A stretch of 44,501 nt of DNA from a virus: positions 1 through 44,501 of IMG/VR virus record IMGVR_UViG_3300020159_002519. One strand, 5' to 3'. Below the pieces are notes generated by a model that was not told the origin of the DNA, ran no database searches, and saw nothing but the letters and a program-made list of their open reading frames with translations. The position numbers and the translations under genes are program-made. Below, piece after piece: positions 25,630 through 33,774 of the stretch (the first letter of the stretch is position 1; each line of letters opens with the position of its first letter).

Positions 25630-26534
25630 TATTCAGGTATGACTCCGGGTATGGCGGTCGCTGAAGACCTCCCTCCGGCGCCAGCAGGTTGGCTCTTCTT
25701 CGGGATTAATTCAATACCATTGAGCTTAGATGCCCGATAAACCACACCCTGAATCTCTGACCTGAGTTTCTGAAGCTTAAGAAGTTCGTTGGACCGACGA
25801 CCCCACATCATGCTGCTGGCCGCCCTAGGGACTCCACTCTGGATCATCTCCAGCTCCTTTTCTGAGACGCCGGCTAGGCTTTTAGTGCCAGAGAGCGTCT
25901 GAAGAACCACCGGAGTTAGCATTGACTCGATTTGAACCGCCTTAGCCGCACGGGCGGTCGGCGACATGGATCCTATGTATCCGCTGTCATTATACAGGTC
26001 CTCCAGCTCATCAAGCATGCCGAATATACGCTGACTGTTCTGTATGCTAGTCCTGTAGGCGTCGGCGTTCTCGTCGCCTCCCCCAAAGGGCAGGACATTA
26101 ACCCCTTGCTGGGCAGCCATCATGTAGGACGGAATCCTGACAGAGCGTCCGTCGGGAGTCGTTATGTCCATATTCCCTTCTGGAGCCATCATGAAGGTCC
26201 CGGCGCGCCCCATGTCTATTTCCGTGCCCATCTTGAATAGGGCGGATCCCTTGGACTTTCCGATCTGAAGAGCTCCAGCCATGTTGCCAGAGCTCATGTA
26301 AAACTGCTGGGCTCGGTAGTTTGGGTCTCGGAGCTTTTTCTGTTCTTCTACATACTTCTGCTTGCTCTCCTGAAACCCCGTCCCCTGTTGCATGATGGCT
26401 CCCATGGCCCTTAACTCATTGCCACCATACATCTGCTTGGCTATCTCATAGTCCTCAAGCATGTTGCCCCCTTGAGCCGTAGCCTGACGCTGCGGGGTTT
26501 GATTGATAAGGGCTGCTATTTCGTCTGGGTCCAT
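25629..26534 (-). CDS. Probable internal virion protein, 301 aa
   Basis: The frame can begin with GTG at 26561, but I choose the ATG at 26534, 2 nt beyond the stop of the preceding gene, giving MDPDEIAALINQ. The product is rich in Met, Gln and Gly and mostly helical, with a central beta-like part (MDITTPDGRSVRIPSYMM). A helical stretch from about 160 to 285 contains DELEDLYNDSGYIG and GVSEKELEMIQSGVP, the latter resembling C-terminal segments of phage internal proteins that list Leu-Ser-Asp/Glu-like motifs. It has no signal peptide. Its stop overlaps the giant gene start (TAATG), so the two are translationally coupled and probably made in related amounts. A structural or ejection role is inferred from position only. 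Confidence 0.72.
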   Translation of the reverse strand: MDPDEIAALINQTPQRQATAQGGNMLEDYEIAKQMYGGNELRAMGAIMQQGTGFQESKQKYVEEQKKLRDPNYRAQQFYMSSGNMAGALQIGKSKGSALFKMGTEIDMGRAGTFMMAPEGNMDITTPDGRSVRIPSYMMAAQQGVNVLPFGGGDENADAYRTSIQNSQRIFGMLDELEDLYNDSGYIGSMSPTARAAKAVQIESMLTPVVLQTLSGTKSLAGVSEKELEMIQSGVPRAASSMMWGRRSNELLKLQKLRSEIQGVVYRASKLNGIELIPKKSQPAGAGGRSSATAIPGVIPE

Positions 26535-26536
26535 TG

Positions 26537-28243
26537 TCAGGGGGCAGGGGTCCACTTCCACTTAGGCCTCTTGTCAGCCGGAGTAGTCGCCTTGTCCCGA
26601 TCCGCCTGCGCCGCGGTAAGCGCTTCAGAAGCTCCGGGAAGCTTTTTGTATTCTTCTATCGTAAAGCCGCTACCTAGTCCGGCGGCGCTGGGCAAGGATT
26701 CCGGCGCGCGAGACGTGTCGTATGGGGTTCCGAACCTACCCTCCCTCACGGGTATCATCATTATCCTATACCCCTGTCCGTCTTCGTTGGGTATCAAAAT
26801 GGCCGCACCCTTGGAAGCAAGGTCGGCAGACTTTTCGCGATTAAAGCCTCCTATTATCACGGGGGTCCTAGACTTGAATCCCATCGACGCGAGTTTGGTG
26901 TTTAGATTCGCGTTAATATTTTTTGCCGTCTTGAAGCCTTCTTCATCGCCCCTTTCGTAAGCGTCGGCCGCCTGCAAGGCCATGTCCATGACGTCTTTAT
27001 CTCCACTAATGCCGGCAACCTTCAAGCCACCGGGCACTCCATCCTTATAGTTAGGCCTAATCCCTTCCGCAACCTGATCAACGCTGCGCATGGAGTAATC
27101 TTTGATGCTGGTTCCCATTATGGGCCAAAGCGCGCTGCTTATCACTTCTTGCGATTTTTTTTGCTTCTTCTCGAAATCCTTTATCGGGATCTCCTGACTC
27201 TTAAGTCGCTTATTCTCAACTTCATTCCTGACCCAGCTGCGGGCTTCGTCGTCAAACGGAGCCTCGCCAGAGTATTCGGGCTCTCCACCCCTGTTCAACA
27301 AGTAGGCCCCCAGCCCTATACCGCCTTGAATTACGGGTGACAGGACTTGCTTGAACGCAAGCCTCGTGCTGCCGGGGCCTCCTTTGTCTATAACATCGTA
27401 GGTAGAGTCTAGTCCGGCAGCCTGACGGCGCGCCTGCTCGGCTTGAGCTTTTTGTGCGACCATCTGGTCATAGTCAGCCTGAGCCGAAACTTTAGGGTCA
27501 GCTCCAGCCGCCGCGGCGGAGGGGATATCCGTAGGGGCCATTCCGGTTCTTTGGGCAAGCGTATCAACGTCGCCGGCAGCAATTAATGTAAGGTATTCCT
27601 TTGAGCTCAATCCTCCCGGGATCTGAAGCTTGCTCCCAAATCCAAGGTCCTGATCCAAAACGGCGCCCTCAAACCCAGCTGCGCCAAACCTTTCAAAGTT
27701 ATCCATTCCCCTAGCGTTGGCTTGAATGGCCGCATTTTTATCTCCGAACAGCCAAGCAAGGCCAAGCGGATTAACGGCATTAAAGGTGTTCCTCCAGCCG
27801 CTATACCCCTTGCCCGTATTGGAAGTTTCGATCAGTTGCCTCTGTTCTGGGGTGAGGCCGGCAAGTATGTCGAAGTCAGGCTTGCCGCCCCTGACGGCTT
27901 TACCCTCAAGCTCCGTGTCGTAGGACTTCTCGAAGTCAGTTTCGGCTTTTTTGGTTTTTTCCTCGGTTTCTTTTTTAGTCTTCTCGGCATCCCTGTCTGC
28001 TACCTGCTGAGCAACCTTGTTCCTTACAGTCGGCTCCCTGCTGATGAAGTCATCAAGATCAGTTACCTCCAAGCTGACTTCACTAAGTCGCTTTGAGTCA
28101 TATTTTTTCCCGGCAGTTTTTTCGGCTTCTAGCGACGCCTTTTCAGCCCTCAGAACGGCAACCCTGTTCTTGGCCCTAGCGAGGTTGTCGTTCAGGTCGT
28201 TGTCGTCTAGGATATTTTCTATTTTTGGAATAACGTATGCCAT
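26537..28243 (-). CDS. Probable internal virion protein with coiled coil, 568 aa
   Basis: Starts at 28243, 5 nt after the previous stop, with leader TTAAACATC and no Shine-Dalgarno site. Residues about 15-120 are a long, highly charged coiled coil (Glu/Lys-rich, for example KKETEEKTKKAETDFEKS). A Gly/Ala-rich middle follows with a hydrophobic segment around VIQGGIGLGAYLL, then a second charged helix (VENKRLKSQEIPIKDFEKKQKK) and a mixed C-terminal domain with AAILIPNEDGQGYRIMMIPV. Long helical proteins with a short hydrophobic patch, in this position between tail and lysis genes, are typical of ejection proteins that line or build the trans-envelope channel. No family is recognised. Confidence 0.72.
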   Translation of the reverse strand: MAYVIPKIENILDDNDLNDNLARAKNRVAVLRAEKASLEAEKTAGKKYDSKRLSEVSLEVTDLDDFISREPTVRNKVAQQVADRDAEKTKKETEEKTKKAETDFEKSYDTELEGKAVRGGKPDFDILAGLTPEQRQLIETSNTGKGYSGWRNTFNAVNPLGLAWLFGDKNAAIQANARGMDNFERFGAAGFEGAVLDQDLGFGSKLQIPGGLSSKEYLTLIAAGDVDTLAQRTGMAPTDIPSAAAAGADPKVSAQADYDQMVAQKAQAEQARRQAAGLDSTYDVIDKGGPGSTRLAFKQVLSPVIQGGIGLGAYLLNRGGEPEYSGEAPFDDEARSWVRNEVENKRLKSQEIPIKDFEKKQKKSQEVISSALWPIMGTSIKDYSMRSVDQVAEGIRPNYKDGVPGGLKVAGISGDKDVMDMALQAADAYERGDEEGFKTAKNINANLNTKLASMGFKSRTPVIIGGFNREKSADLASKGAAILIPNEDGQGYRIMMIPVREGRFGTPYDTSRAPESLPSAAGLGSGFTIEEYKKLPGASEALTAAQADRDKATTPADKRPKWKWTPAP

Positions 28244-28248
28244 GATGT

Positions 28249-29226
28249 TTAAGGTAGTTCTTTGGTTTTATCGAATCTGCTCCGAGGGTTTTCGGCAAAG
28301 TAAATATCGGACGACAGCTTCCTTATCGCGTTTTGCTGGGTTCTGTTGTCCCTTGAGTGTTGGAGGAAGTCATTGAATGCCGGGCCGCCGCGACCTTCGG
28401 TCATTTGCCTTATGGCGTAGTAAGCCTTCTGCATCCAATTTTGGTCAATCTGGGCGTCGTCGTAGTCGGCCAAAAGCTGTCCGTGCAGGTTGCGCTTATC
28501 CCTCATGGCCCACTCAGGGAGCTTTTCCCTTTTGGCGCCCATGTATCTTTCCTCAAAAGCGGCCTGCCTCCTAGCCATCTCTTGGTTGAGGCTAGAGGTT
28601 ACTATCTGAGAGAACATGTTTCGGTTCCAATCAGCGCTGTTATATCCTAAAAGCTGATCCTCCGTTGGATTCCCCGTCCATACAGGGCGATTCATGTTGG
28701 CCTGAGATATCATCTTTTCCCTGCTGGCTTGACCGCCGAACAGGGTCTGGGCACCAATCATGCCTACCGGTCCAAAATAGGCACCCGCCATCGCCGGGGC
28801 AGAATCTCCCACGTCATAGGCGGCCACGCTCATTGGGGCGTCCCCAAATCCGCCATAAGGGTCCACCCCGGAAGCGGTCGTAAATCCTCCCTGTATTAGG
28901 TTTACGCCCGTATTCACAAATGGGTTTGCTTTGGCGAGCTTAGTCGAAAGGTTTGCCGCCTTGCTGGCTTCTCCGGCAAATTGGGCGGCTATGTCCACTC
29001 CGCTTCCGAAGGTATTTAAGGCTAGGTCGGCAAGCTGGACTTTCCCGGCCGCGCTAACCGCGGAGTTCCTCCTATCGTTTTCAAATCGGATCTGCTCAGT
29101 ATCAGCGCCTCTTGCGATGGCATTCCTAATTCCGTGCGAAGTTATCCCCTCAATATCCTCCATGCCCTTCGGGGGGATATTTCCCTGAAGGGCCTTAGGA
29201 ACATATTGATAGAGGCTGCCCGGCAT
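28249..29226 (-). CDS. Probable internal virion protein, 325 aa
   Basis: Starts at 29226, 3 nt after the stop of its upstream neighbour. The N-terminal third is Ala-rich and helical. Residues about 130-170 are Gly/Ala-rich and partly hydrophobic (SAPAMAGAYFGPVGMIGAQ), which could insert into or cross a membrane. The C-terminal half is charged and helical, with an Arg/Gln-rich stretch (SSLNQEMARRQAAFEERY). The shape recalls gp14-like internal proteins of podoviruses, which are small, partly hydrophobic and ejected first, but no sequence motif proves it. It lies in a five-gene run of unrecognised proteins between the nozzle and the giant gene. Confidence 0.72.
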   Translation of the reverse strand: MPGSLYQYVPKALQGNIPPKGMEDIEGITSHGIRNAIARGADTEQIRFENDRRNSAVSAAGKVQLADLALNTFGSGVDIAAQFAGEASKAANLSTKLAKANPFVNTGVNLIQGGFTTASGVDPYGGFGDAPMSVAAYDVGDSAPAMAGAYFGPVGMIGAQTLFGGQASREKMISQANMNRPVWTGNPTEDQLLGYNSADWNRNMFSQIVTSSLNQEMARRQAAFEERYMGAKREKLPEWAMRDKRNLHGQLLADYDDAQIDQNWMQKAYYAIRQMTEGRGGPAFNDFLQHSRDNRTQQNAIRKLSSDIYFAENPRSRFDKTKELP

Positions 29227-29229
29227 GAA

Positions 29230-29934
29230 TCAGTCTAAGGTGTTCCCTGATGCTGCGGGCTTTGCGCCGGTTATGCCGAACAGGGGATTGAACATCGGGG
29301 AAGCTTTGAATGCCTTGAGATACCTTCGATGGTCTGCCTTGCCCTTCCACCCCCCAATTACTTTTATCCAATCTTGCATAGCCTTCCTGTCGGCGGCCTT
29401 TTGTGGATTTGTTTCACCCTCTGGAATCTGGTCTAGCATTCGCTGAAGCTGGGTGGTGTATATGTCCCATTCAGCCAACGCGTCGGCGTCTAGATCTTGC
29501 TCCGTCCTGATCCTGTTTTTATTGGGCTGGAGGGCTAGTATTCGCTGCGTCTCTGCATTCTTTGCCAATATATCTTGGTTGGCCTTATTGTTAGCGTTGG
29601 TCTGATTGAATGTAGCGACGTCCTTTTGCTGGCCGAACAGCTGGCCGCCCATTTCCATTCCAAGCCTTCCCTCTGAGGTAGCGGCGTTTCTATCGTTGAT
29701 GAGGTAATTCAGGTTGGTAGTCCTCATCTGCTCCTTGAGCCTATTGCGCTCTATGCCTTCTTGGGAGGCAAGCTGCATGGCCGTCCTGTTGGTAGCGTTG
29801 GCCAAGGACATGCCGGTCATGGCCATGTCTCCGGTAAACTTGTTAAGATGGGCCTGAGGGGCGTATTGCATCCCCATGATATTGGACAGGCTGTCGCTTT
29901 GATCGCCTCGGTATAGTGAGTTAAGCTGTTGCAT
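29230..29934 (-). CDS. Asn/Gln-rich probable internal virion protein, 234 aa
   Basis: I choose the ATG at 29934 (MQQLNSLYRGDQ), which sits one base after the upstream stop (TAACATG), rather than 30009, which would overlap the neighbour by 74 nt. The product is rich in Asn, Gln, Met and Ala, low in aromatic residues and largely helical, with runs such as NQTNANNKANQDILAKNAETQ. The C-terminal third is more folded in appearance (WIKVIGGWKGKADHRRYLKAF). There is no signal peptide, membrane segment or catalytic motif. Composition and position fit an elongated internal or tail-associated virion protein. Confidence 0.68.
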   Translation of the reverse strand: MQQLNSLYRGDQSDSLSNIMGMQYAPQAHLNKFTGDMAMTGMSLANATNRTAMQLASQEGIERNRLKEQMRTTNLNYLINDRNAATSEGRLGMEMGGQLFGQQKDVATFNQTNANNKANQDILAKNAETQRILALQPNKNRIRTEQDLDADALAEWDIYTTQLQRMLDQIPEGETNPQKAADRKAMQDWIKVIGGWKGKADHRRYLKAFKASPMFNPLFGITGAKPAASGNTLD

Positions 29935-29935
29935 G

Positions 29936-30910
29936 TTAGTAAGTGACGGCGGCCTTGTATTGGGACCTGATTCCGGTAAGGCCGATGAGAAGTTCAGACG
30001 TGAAGCCATTCCCGTTGTTATTGGTGGATATCCAAGTCTGGGTCATGTTATAGACGCTATCCATTGCCTTGGCGCCATTGAACGTCTGCCTTATCTGCTG
30101 GTCGCGCATCTGGCCGGTATTCTTCAGGTCCTGCCAATTGGAGAATATGTCTCCCGCAAGCTGGGACTCGAACGGAACCACAGTAGGTATGGTAGCACCC
30201 GTGGCCAAGCCGGTCTGGTTTGCGTTCATGCCAAGCTGAGTGGCTGTTGCCGTGTAGGTCTTGTAGTAAACGTCAAGGGCCTGTGCGTAGGTGGCGTATG
30301 CCAATTGCTTGGCCTGTAGCTTCTGCTCGAAGGTTATGTTGTCCTTTATGGCCGTAGCCGCATTATGGCCTCCACCCATGGCCGCGCTGAGTCCGGCCGC
30401 ATATTGGGCGTTCTGGGTCGGATCTATCTCGTTGTCTTCAAGGAGGCTTTTAGCTGCGGCGGCGAGCTCGGTAAGCTTGTCTCGCTGGTCTTGCTTTATC
30501 GGGACGTTATTGACGTAAGATGCGGTCGCAGGAACCCCTTCAGGGGACATGCCGAAAAGCATGGAGTTCCTGAATCCGTTCCCAAACACGATGACGTCGT
30601 TCGCCATGTGGGTCTTAGCCAGCACATTGGCGTCCTTCCAGCCCTCCATCGCCTGCGAGTAGGCATCAATTCCGGTGATCATCTCATTCACCAGACACCG
30701 GCCATACAGGACATACCCTACATTAGTTGCGTATCCTTGTCCGTCGACGGATATGTTCGACGGAGTAAGGGAGTGCGCGGTAGGAAAATTGAACGGAAAG
30801 CACTCGCTGTTCGATACCACGGGAGCTCCCGTAGTCGTGGTTCCTCCGCCTGTTCCCGGAAGCTGAAAGACACCTCCTGTTCCGTCTAGGTTGTATGGAA
30901 GGCTGGTCAT
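29936..30910 (-). CDS. Unknown virion-region protein, 324 aa
   Basis: The ATG at 30910 overlaps the stop of the nozzle gene (TAATG). The N-terminal 100 residues are Gly/Thr/Pro-rich and contain two Cys (SECFPFNF, YGRCLVNEM). The rest is helical and Ala-rich: a helix QDQRDKLTELAAAAKSLLEDNE, then KLQAKQLAYATYAQALDVYYKTYTA-like heptads with Tyr and Ala. The C-terminus is Thr/Asn-rich. It could be a tail-completion or internal core protein. I recognise no family and place it with the adjacent putative ejection proteins on position alone. Confidence 0.7.
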   Translation of the reverse strand: MTSLPYNLDGTGGVFQLPGTGGGTTTTGAPVVSNSECFPFNFPTAHSLTPSNISVDGQGYATNVGYVLYGRCLVNEMITGIDAYSQAMEGWKDANVLAKTHMANDVIVFGNGFRNSMLFGMSPEGVPATASYVNNVPIKQDQRDKLTELAAAAKSLLEDNEIDPTQNAQYAAGLSAAMGGGHNAATAIKDNITFEQKLQAKQLAYATYAQALDVYYKTYTATATQLGMNANQTGLATGATIPTVVPFESQLAGDIFSNWQDLKNTGQMRDQQIRQTFNGAKAMDSVYNMTQTWISTNNNGNGFTSELLIGLTGIRSQYKAAVTY

Positions 30911-32298
30911 TAGTAGATGCTAAATAGGGATCTTCCGGCAATGGAGGCGTCCACGCCACAGGCAAGGATGCGGGCCGAGCCTCCTGAGACAATAACCTTG
31001 AGCTTAACGCCCATGGCACGCTTGTTGATCAAACCGCGCCTAATCGTGTTGCCTTTTGCAGACGAGAACTTGTCGATGGTCTGCTCGGAATCCGGATTAA
31101 TGGTTATCACCTTGATCTGGACGCTGGAATCGTCGGCATTGTCCATGTGGACGTAAAAGGCGTCATATTTCTTATCGGCCATCGTCCTGAACATGTAGTT
31201 ACGCGTCCTGATTTCCGAATTAATCGTCTCGAACGCCGTATTTCCGGAATCGTGCTGTCCTTCCTCAAGCAGGTAAATCCGCTTGTTCGACGAATCGAAG
31301 GCAAAAAGGCGTGGCCGGTCGGCTTTTCGCGCTACCAGCAGCGTGGAAGGATTGAACGGATACTCGTCCAGCGATTCAAACATGCCTTTCAGCTGTGGAT
31401 TAAGGACGAGGACCTTCCATCGAGGTTGGTTAGATTCGATAAACGGCAAGGAAATGTAAAATCGGCCACAATAGGCGACAATGCACACCTTGTCATATGC
31501 CGCAGGGTTCACCTTATCGACTATATCTTGGATCGTCGTGCTGAGAGGCTCCGCGCCCTCCGAGAACTTGTCGCCGGCTAGGACTTTTATGCCCGGGCGG
31601 CGGTTGGCGTCGAAGAAAACAGTCACTCCGCCGGAAGTTGCCACCGAGTCAGGCCCCGTGGCTCCGTCGGAAGAGCTTATTTTCTGCACCTGATGAAGTG
31701 CGTCCTGCTTCTTCTGAGCCGCGAGGTAGCCAGCTCCAGCTTTAACCATGTAGATGCTTCGTTTACCGAAGGCCAAGACGCTGTTATGAGCCGTAGATAT
31801 GGCCTGTATCCTGTCATACGTCCCCTGAACTAGGCTAAGCGTATCAGCAGGGACGGGCTTGACCCCATTGTAAGCGGTGAATCGAAGCTGGTCGTCTTTT
31901 GCTGTAACCAGCCGTTCGGTTATATTGCCTCCGGCGACGTAATCTAGGTCGGTAGATTCCGCGCAGATAGACTGAGCGTAGCCCTGACCCCTAACCCTAG
32001 GGTATCCAGCTATCTGCGGGATGACCTGCGAGGCGTTATCGTCGATCAGATACTCCTGATTGGAGCCGAATATCTTGATATGGTCGCCCGTTTTGCCGTG
32101 AGAGGCGACGGCGTAATTGGCGTCAGGGCCGGCGATGAACGCTAGCTTTGACCCCTTACGCGGGGAGATCACTCCGTCCGTTATCCTGACGTTGCTGGCG
32201 TATTCCAGAAACGAGCTAGGCTCAAAGGTCGCGCTATTGGGATAGCTGGCGAAACCCTCGAACCTCAGGTCGGCATCGGCTGTGACCTCTCTGGCCAT
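30910..32298 (-). CDS. Tail nozzle / hub-like beta protein, 462 aa
   Basis: The ATG at 32298 overlaps the stop of the 35-aa gene (TAATG). The product is almost entirely short beta strands, with repeating blocks like those of beta-propeller tail-nozzle proteins of P22-like and related podoviruses. Near the N-terminus SNVRITDGVISPRKGSK (about 36-52) corresponds to the N-terminal strand signature of such proteins. Later blocks include SVLAFGKRSIYMVKAG, GVTVFFDANRRPGIKVL and RFYISLPFIES. Two Cys occur in VCIVAYC. It probably sits at the distal end of the short tail, gating DNA exit. The family call rests on pattern and on its position after adaptor and fibre genes. Confidence 0.65.
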   Translation of the reverse strand: MAREVTADADLRFEGFASYPNSATFEPSSFLEYASNVRITDGVISPRKGSKLAFIAGPDANYAVASHGKTGDHIKIFGSNQEYLIDDNASQVIPQIAGYPRVRGQGYAQSICAESTDLDYVAGGNITERLVTAKDDQLRFTAYNGVKPVPADTLSLVQGTYDRIQAISTAHNSVLAFGKRSIYMVKAGAGYLAAQKKQDALHQVQKISSSDGATGPDSVATSGGVTVFFDANRRPGIKVLAGDKFSEGAEPLSTTIQDIVDKVNPAAYDKVCIVAYCGRFYISLPFIESNQPRWKVLVLNPQLKGMFESLDEYPFNPSTLLVARKADRPRLFAFDSSNKRIYLLEEGQHDSGNTAFETINSEIRTRNYMFRTMADKKYDAFYVHMDNADDSSVQIKVITINPDSEQTIDKFSSAKGNTIRRGLINKRAMGVKLKVIVSGGSARILACGVDASIAGRSLFSIY

Positions 32299-32405
32299 TA
32301 CTTACCGGTGATGGAGTGATAGACTTCCCGGAGCTTTTCAGCCCAGCGGGCGCCGACGTAGACGCCGCCGAGGAAGGTGATGGATGCGAGGATGATGGTG
32401 ATCAT
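32298..32405 (-). CDS. Single-span membrane peptide, 35 aa
   Basis: The ATG at 32405 follows the fibre gene stop by 4 nt (TAATCCCATG) and its own stop overlaps the nozzle start (TAATG). The N-terminus MITIILASITFLGGVYVGA is one hydrophobic helix of membrane-spanning length, followed by an amphipathic, charged tail (RWAEKLREVYHSITGK). Tight packing at both ends argues that it is a real gene. It could be a small accessory membrane or lysis peptide, or a hydrophobic virion peptide. No homology is recognised. Confidence 0.65.
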   Translation of the reverse strand: MITIILASITFLGGVYVGARWAEKLREVYHSITGK

Positions 32406-32409
32406 GGGA

Positions 32410-33498
32410 TTAAACTTGGACGACGTCGTAAACGCCGCCGCCGCCGTCGGCTCTGATGTTAAACATAGAGCCTCCAGACGTAAAAAAGCTTCCGACTACA
32501 TCATATAGTGCCGGGTAAATTGGGCTAGAAGTGGTTTGCGAAAAAACCATGCTGATGGAGTTCCAAGCCACGTCGTAAGTATATGTGTAGCTAAGGTAGT
32601 CTACGTATATATCTCCGCCCATTCCTCCATTTAACGTGCTGTCGTAGTAGGTATATTGAGCATACACCGAGCCGGAGCCTCCGTATACTGCCGATCCGCT
32701 AAAGATGGTGTTAATGACCGCTTGCGTGATGGCGCTTTGAAAACCGGCCACGGAAGTGAGAACGCTATTGTCGCTAAACTTAATGCCGCCATTATCCACC
32801 TTCAGCGCGGCGTAAACATCCGGGGCGACGCCGATGCCGACTCTGCCAAATTGGTTAATTACGAAAGGGCTGTTTTCTGGGTTTTCATCTTCGACGCGAA
32901 AAGCGTCTCCAGATCCAAGCTGCTTCACCAGCAAAGCTGGGCTTGCCGACGTGACATTGACAGTCTGAACAGCGCTAAAGACGTTGCCGTTCTGCAACGA
33001 AGCCAGAACTTTCCATGCGCCCGTGCCGTCACGGAAGTTAAGATTCGCCCCGCCGGTCGTGATCCAGAGGTCGCCAGCCGTAGTAGAGGCCGCGCTGGTT
33101 CCGCCGATGCCGACGTTGAGGCCCGCCACGCCCGAGGTCGGGGTAAAATTGGCTTTGCCTGTAAAGGTAGCTCCGGACAGCTGGGCGTAGCCCGTCAGAT
33201 CGGAAGCAGAGAGCTTAGTCCAAGCGGCCGGATGGGTGATAGGTCCATAGCCGGCGGCGCCTATGAAGGCATTGAACCGGTAGAAGTCGTTGGACGCCAA
33301 GACGACGTCTCCAGCCGCATAGACCTTGAAGTTATCGTAGTCGCTAAAGCCGGCTCCGTCGGCCTCGCTGGCTGTGACAAATGGGTTAGTCCCAGACGGA
33401 GATACGGCGGCGTTGATGGCGTCGATGGCGGCCTGAGACAGCTCATCGCCTACGTTGACGACGTTCTGCTCCGAAGGGGGCAGATACGACGATCCCAT
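32410..33498 (-). CDS. Tail fibre/spike-like protein, 362 aa
   Basis: Starts at 33498, overlapping the previous stop (TAATG). Residues 56-96 (YAAGDVVLASNDFYR to AAWTKL) have the spacing of small carbohydrate-binding modules of the CBM5/12 type. Then comes a fibre-type repeat at 103-120 (GYAQLSGATFTGKANFTP), common in phage tail fibres. A Ser/Thr/Gly-rich beta shaft follows, containing NQFGRVGIGVAPD and ALKVDNGGIKF. The C-terminal 110 residues are extremely rich in Tyr, Gly and Ser and could be the receptor-binding tip. It likely mediates host attachment. No intramolecular chaperone or obvious enzyme active site is visible. Confidence 0.8.
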   Translation of the reverse strand: MGSSYLPPSEQNVVNVGDELSQAAIDAINAAVSPSGTNPFVTASEADGAGFSDYDNFKVYAAGDVVLASNDFYRFNAFIGAAGYGPITHPAAWTKLSASDLTGYAQLSGATFTGKANFTPTSGVAGLNVGIGGTSAASTTAGDLWITTGGANLNFRDGTGAWKVLASLQNGNVFSAVQTVNVTSASPALLVKQLGSGDAFRVEDENPENSPFVINQFGRVGIGVAPDVYAALKVDNGGIKFSDNSVLTSVAGFQSAITQAVINTIFSGSAVYGGSGSVYAQYTYYDSTLNGGMGGDIYVDYLSYTYTYDVAWNSISMVFSQTTSSPIYPALYDVVGSFFTSGGSMFNIRADGGGGVYDVVQV

Positions 33499-33773
33499 TA
33501 GATGACGCCCTCGTAGACGACTACAGTTCCGTTACCGGTGATGAACAGGGGGCCCTGATAGCCTTCGATGATGTAGATGCCTCCGTTCGCGATTTGCAGC
33601 CCGGTCGTATCACCCTCGTTGAAGGTGACGTGACAATGGTTAGTCTGAGGCTGGATATGGAGCTGGATGCGCTGTTCGCCCAGCTCGACGGGGTTGATCT
33701 TGGTGGCGGTCGAAGAAGCCGTGAAGGTCTTCGTTTTGAACCGCTTAATAAGCGGGGTGGTCTTGTTGAACAT
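33498..33773 (-). CDS. Small beta-rich virion protein, 91 aa
   Basis: The ATG at 33773 lies one base after the adaptor gene stop (TAACATG). After a basic N-terminus (LIKRFKTKTF) the product is nearly all strands: RIQLHIQPQTNHCHVTF, then GGIYIIEGYQGPLFITGNGTVVVYEG. Proteins of this size and beta pattern near the fibre gene are often small decoration or fibre-base proteins. No specific family is recognised. Its stop overlaps the fibre gene start, which suggests the two products are used together. Confidence 0.7.
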   Translation of the reverse strand: MFNKTTPLIKRFKTKTFTASSTATKINPVELGEQRIQLHIQPQTNHCHVTFNEGDTTGLQIANGGIYIIEGYQGPLFITGNGTVVVYEGVI

Positions 33774-33774
33774 G

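Noticed and set aside
26535-26561. GTG start at 26561 for the 301-aa gene
   Set aside because: The ATG at 26534 lies just after the upstream stop, as at neighbouring junctions; the longer form overlaps the upstream coding end.
29935-30009. Start at 30009 for the 234-aa gene
   Set aside because: It would overlap the upstream gene by 74 nt, whereas the ATG at 29934 gives a TAACATG junction like that at 33773.
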